DNA of 64,000 nt from NCBI GenBank assembly GCA_033807695.1, contig CM066307.1, positions 2,294,001-2,358,000 of the forward strand, written 5' to 3'. The position numbers and the translations under genes were made by a program. The stretch is from Daedaleopsis sinensis (taxonomy: Eukaryota; Basidiomycota; Agaricomycetes; Polyporales; Polyporaceae). The notes beneath the pieces are model-generated. The model worked only from the letters and a program-made list of their open reading frames with translations. It searched no databases and was not told where the DNA came from. Of the stretch, positions 61,049-64,000 are shown piece after piece. Numbering within the stretch: position 1 is the first letter of the stretch; every line of letters starts with the position of its first letter.

Positions 61049-63085
61049 TCAGACATCGCCGTCTTCAGGCAAGTTCATGTCCGAGGGAGAATCGGTGAAC
61101 GTCTCCTTCGTAATTCTCACCGCAATGACCTTTGCAGGGAGATGCTACACCAGCAGCTATAACCCGGTATCGGACTTGCGATAGAGTATGGAGACGCACC
61201 TGAGGCGTCCCATCCCGCTCCTCGACGATGTCAACAGCGTGCGAGGTAGCGTTGCGGGGCGTGATGACTTTCATGCCAAATGTGCCGGAGTCCGTCCCGT
61301 ACAGTCCCTTCTCCAAGATGGAGCGGCGCGAGTTGAGCCTGCCAATGCTCAAAATCAAGCCAGTGCTGATACTTCCCTAGTGGGAGTGCCACTCACACTG
61401 CAAGGAGCGAATTGACATACACTGCCAGATGTATGCATGGTCAGTAGTGAGCGAATACCTAGAGGGACCTTGCTTACTCTTCGTGGCCAGTGTGGCGATC
61501 GCGGCCCATAGCAGATCGTCACGGCTTACGATCGACTGGCAGCCGCGTGTTAGCGTCAAATGCACAGTACGACGAGAGAAACAGATGCTTACACAAATGA
61601 GCCCCGAAACGCTCAGAAGGCTGTAATGTCACAGTAGACAGAGACATGAACTTCATATGCCCAGACCAGTATGCGAGTCACTCGCACCTTGTAGATAACC
61701 CTAGGTTGTGACGTTAGCGACCTGCGTCATGAGGCGAGAACCTAATCCTAACAGTACCGTACCAGTGTTGATTGCATAGACCATCAGAACGTCGATCATC
61801 GAATCGGTCCTGGAGTGAAGTAATATATGAGCGAGTTTGTCGAGCCGTCTACACATGGGCTTGCAAGACGCACGGTTTTTAAACCACTCGGACTTGCAAG
61901 CCCCAGGCACACTGATGCAGATCAGTGCGCCCGTCGTGCGCGCTGATATGAACATCAGCGCGCGCGACCGGCGCATCAACGAGCAACAGCCGAGCCCTGT
62001 CACCTCTGCCCGCCACCTTTACCTGCTGCCTCTGCTCGATTTGCAAAGAGGGAGAGCAGCAAGGATAGGTGGTGGACAGAAGTGGTGACCTGGACTGCGA
62101 GGAGAGGTGGCAGGTAGAGGCGGTGGGCAGCGGTGGAGGCGGGAAGAACGGCGGGAGGCGGGAAGAACGGGCGCGTTGATGTTCATCAATGCCCGACGCC
62201 GCCGCTCAGCGCCCATCGCTTCCCGCCGCCGCCGCCTCCCATCGCCTTCCGCCTTTTCCTCCTCCTGCCGCCGCCGCCGCCTCTACCCAATTCATAAATG
62301 AGGAGAGCATTAGATGTTTAACATGAGCAAGCAGAGGAGGCGGACCCTCTGGCGGGCAGAAGCAGCGGGCGCCGGCTGAGGCGGCGGGCGGAGGTGACGG
62401 CGGGAAGCGATGGGCGCTGGGCGGGGCACCGAGCGTTCATCAACGCGCCCGTTCTCCCCGCCGCCGGTGTTCCCGCCTCCACCTCTGCACACTAGCCCTC
62501 CTCAATTTTGAGGGAAAGTACCCGCTGCCTTCCCATCATCCCTCCTAGTCCAACAACCCACACGCAGAGCAGAGACATGTGGGGGCGGCGGGCAGAGGCG
62601 ACATTCACGGCGGCGCGGCCATGACATTGACAGTTACTCATATAGTAGTGCGCCCGTTGCGCACGCGCTGATATGACGATCAGCGCGCGCGACGGACGCA
62701 CTGATTTGCATCAGTGTGCCTGGGGCTTGCAAGTCCGAGCGGTTTAAAAACCGTGCGTCTTGCAAGCCCATGTGTATACTCTACGTTTGTCACATTGACG
62801 ATATTGTACGGCCTACTTCTTAAAGCCGGTGCGATTCATCCGCAAATAGTGGGTGAGAATCGCAGCAGACAAAATGTCGACAGATACGGCTGCGACAAAC
62901 ATTCCCCATATGATCCACTAAGCACTGGTCAATATCTCGTGGCATTCTTGGAGACTGAGAGTCACCATAAACGGGATAAACTGCGCAAACAAGGCGTGGA
63001 TGAAACTGCGCGAGGGTGGAGTTTGATTAGTGACTTGAATGTAGATATAGTGGCGAAGACACGGCGGGCAAGGGCTAAAATCCGG
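61049..63085 (-). CDS. DUF6534 membrane protein, copy 9, 5' exons missing, transposon in intron
   Basis: The C-terminal half of a DUF6534 protein is clear on the minus strand. An exon at about 62920-62817 reads WIIWGMFVAAVSVDILSAA, then ILTHYLRMNRTGFKK. After a 1007-base intron (62816-61810) the next exon gives TDSMIDVLMVYAINTG, followed by GLGSRLMTQ, LLSVSGLI, SRDDLLWAAIATLATK and VYVNSLLAV. The last exons give LNSRRSILEKGLYGTDSGTF and a tail with VIAVRITKETFTD, stop at 61049-61051. An upstream exon may read FATISTFKSLIKL (about 63050). None of the usual first five exons, nor the 10-base micro-exon, is found up to 64000, although the other copies place them within about 1.3 kb. The copy is probably 5'-truncated and may be non-functional, but the remaining splice sites and frames are intact. 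Confidence 0.65.
61852..61940 (+). repeat. Left terminal inverted repeat of the element
   Basis: It pairs with 62687-62774 in reverse complement with about four mismatches. Inside the repeat, GGGCTTGCAAG (61857) and CTTGCAAGCCC (61894) are themselves inverted copies, so each end could fold into its own hairpin. Confidence 0.8.
62687..62774 (-). repeat. Right terminal inverted repeat of the element
   Basis: Reverse complement of the left end, including the same nested GGGCTTGCAAG / CTTGCAAGCCC pair. It is followed by TA at 62775-62776. Confidence 0.8.
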
Positions 63086-63107
63086 TACCTAGAACAGCCA
63101 TGGGACA

Positions 63108-63494
63108 TTGTTTGAGCATGTGTCATGTTCCATGCCTGCGGCACGGCTATTCATTGGCCGGAAATGTAATATGTTCTCACCATTTCCCCAATCTCTGACC
63201 GCATGGAGGATATGTAACAACGATCCTATGCCAGACATTGTGATGGAATATAACAAGTCCTTTCGCTGCCAATCATACGGACAGCCAGAAGACGGTCAAT
63301 GGATGTTCTATGAATGTCCTCAAAGAGATCATTCGTCTGACAATGTGGCTATTTATTACATGGCCATTACGCGAACAGTTTATATGTCTAGAGTACAAAC
63401 GGTCGTAGAATACATGAAATGTCCAAACAATTCCCCTTGTCATGACTTTGTTATGGTAAGAATCGTGTCTGTCCGAAGCAAGGAAATGTTATAG
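63108..63494 (+). other. Open frame of 128 codons in AT-richer DNA, unrecognised
   Basis: A plus-strand frame occupies the place where the first exons of DUF6534-9 would be expected. The surrounding 62.8-63.5 kb is AT-richer than the rest of the window. The product would contain several Cys and Tyr residues (YGQPEDGQWMFYECPQRD) and no membrane span. I do not recognise it. It could be part of inserted foreign or transposon DNA, or chance. Confidence 0.25.
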
Positions 63495-63747
63495 TCTTTC
63501 ACGCGCCACACCGTACTCCTACAGCACAACGCCCAGCCCCTGCTGATCACAGCGGTGCACTCGACTCGTGCTCGGCTGTGTTCACAATGGTGCTCTTCTG
63601 CGCTCACAGTGAGCTCATCCATGTGTGAGTCTTGAGTACGGATGTGCTCATACCGTGCTTACATTGCGGAGTAACATACAGCGGTGCATGAGTGATACAG
63701 CACCTAAAAGGTACTCAGACGTACACCCGCGAGCTCAATGGCGCATC

Positions 63748-63995
63748 GAGCTCAAAGGCGGACTCTTTGACACGGTGAGCTCAAAGCCAGTGCGCGAATT
63801 GAGCACCTGGTAGTGCACAAAGGTGAGCTTGTCGACTCATCCGAGTCGAGCCCCGGCCGCGCTCAAAGGCCAGTGCCCCGCGTTGGAGCTATCAGCGCAA
63901 GCAAAAAGAGCCCGCCGGCTGTGATCAAAGGCGAGTGCAAGGGGATACTCTAGAGCCAGTCGGCGTACTACCCGGCCGTGCTCCACGGCGAGTAC
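63748..63995 (+). repeat. Degenerate repeat of GTGCTCAAAGGCGAGTGC
   Basis: Related 18-mers begin at 63748, 63776, 63813, 63859, 63921 and 63978, each a variant of GTGCTCAAAGGCGAGTGC. Spacing grows from about 28 to about 60 bases. Isolated GTGCTC/GAGCTCA words occur back to about 63565. The array runs to the right edge of the window and may continue. Confidence 0.55.
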
Positions 63996-64000
63996 GCGCG

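Larger units (their letters stand above)
61852..62774. mobile_element. 923-base non-autonomous DNA transposon (MITE/foldback) in an intron of DUF6534-9
   Basis: The two ends are long terminal inverted repeats. CACATGGGCTTGCAAG at 61852 is repeated in reverse complement ending at 62774, and about 84 of the first 88 bases match. TA flanks both ends (61850-61851 and 62775-62776), as a TA target-site duplication. The repeats begin inside an intron whose splice sites remain intact; removing the element and one TA leaves 82 bases, a normal intron length here. Inner parts are also mirrored, for example GCGCCCATCGCTTCCCGCC near 62208 and its complement near 62398, so the whole element is an imperfect palindrome centred near 62313. 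No transposase frame is present. TA duplication suggests mobilisation by a Tc1/mariner-like enzyme. Confidence 0.85.

Noticed and set aside
62714..63115. 133-codon plus-strand frame at the right end of the transposon
   Set aside because: It runs from the terminal repeat into antisense of a DUF6534-9 exon, so it is not an independent gene.
1..64000. CRISPR array, operon layout or bacterial-type signals
   Set aside because: All recognised genes have spliceosomal introns and belong to fungal families; no regular spaced repeats of CRISPR type are present.

Overview
The window looks like nuclear DNA of a basidiomycete fungus, most likely an Agaricomycete (bracket or mushroom fungus). The genes are cut by many introns of about 45-80 bases with GT..AG ends. 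The gene families are Agaricomycete-typical: intron-dense DUF6534 membrane proteins, DHA2-type MFS pumps, a secreted FAD/BBE oxidoreductase and a RecQ-like helicase with a C-terminal zinc knuckle. Gene models were built by hand from splice signals and family resemblance. Outer limits given to the base are read directly. Internal exon limits are good in the conserved parts and uncertain elsewhere.

Layout from left to right: RecQ-like helicase (minus, runs off the left edge); DUF6534-1 (plus, 3.9-6.0 kb); FAD/BBE oxidoreductase (minus, 6.2-9.0); a possible unknown gene (9.7-10.55); DUF6534-2 (minus, 10.7-12.8); about 7 kb without a recognisable gene; DUF6534-3 (plus, 20.0-22.2); MFS-A (minus, 23.7-25.9); DUF6534-4 (plus, 27.8-29.9); DUF6534-5 (minus, 32.1-34.1); MFS-B (minus, 35.2-37.3) divergent from MFS-C (plus, 38.4-40.5); DUF6534-6 (minus, 43.5-45.7), a DUF6534 remnant (46.2-47.0) and DUF6534-7 (minus, 47.1-49.5) in tandem; a DHA1-type MFS transporter (minus, 50.4-53.0); DUF6534-8 (plus, 54.2-56.4); an isoprenylcysteine methyltransferase (minus, 58.2-58.9); a DUF6533-like trace (59.4-59.6); and DUF6534-9 (minus, 61.0-63.1), which lacks its 5' exons and carries a 923-base inverted-repeat transposon inside one intron.

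The main feature is an array of nine DUF6534 loci plus one remnant, in both orientations, interleaved with four MFS transporters. The eight complete copies share an unusual gene structure, including a 10-base micro-exon at the same place and phase. Most copies keep a C-terminal tail motif of the form I-[DE]-[IV]-[KR]-V-T-T. Their predicted topology is about seven membrane spans and their function is unknown. The transporters, the secreted oxidoreductase and the methyltransferase could belong to one secretion or signalling context, but no biosynthetic core enzyme (PKS, NRPS, terpene synthase, P450) is visible, so a metabolite cluster is not supported.
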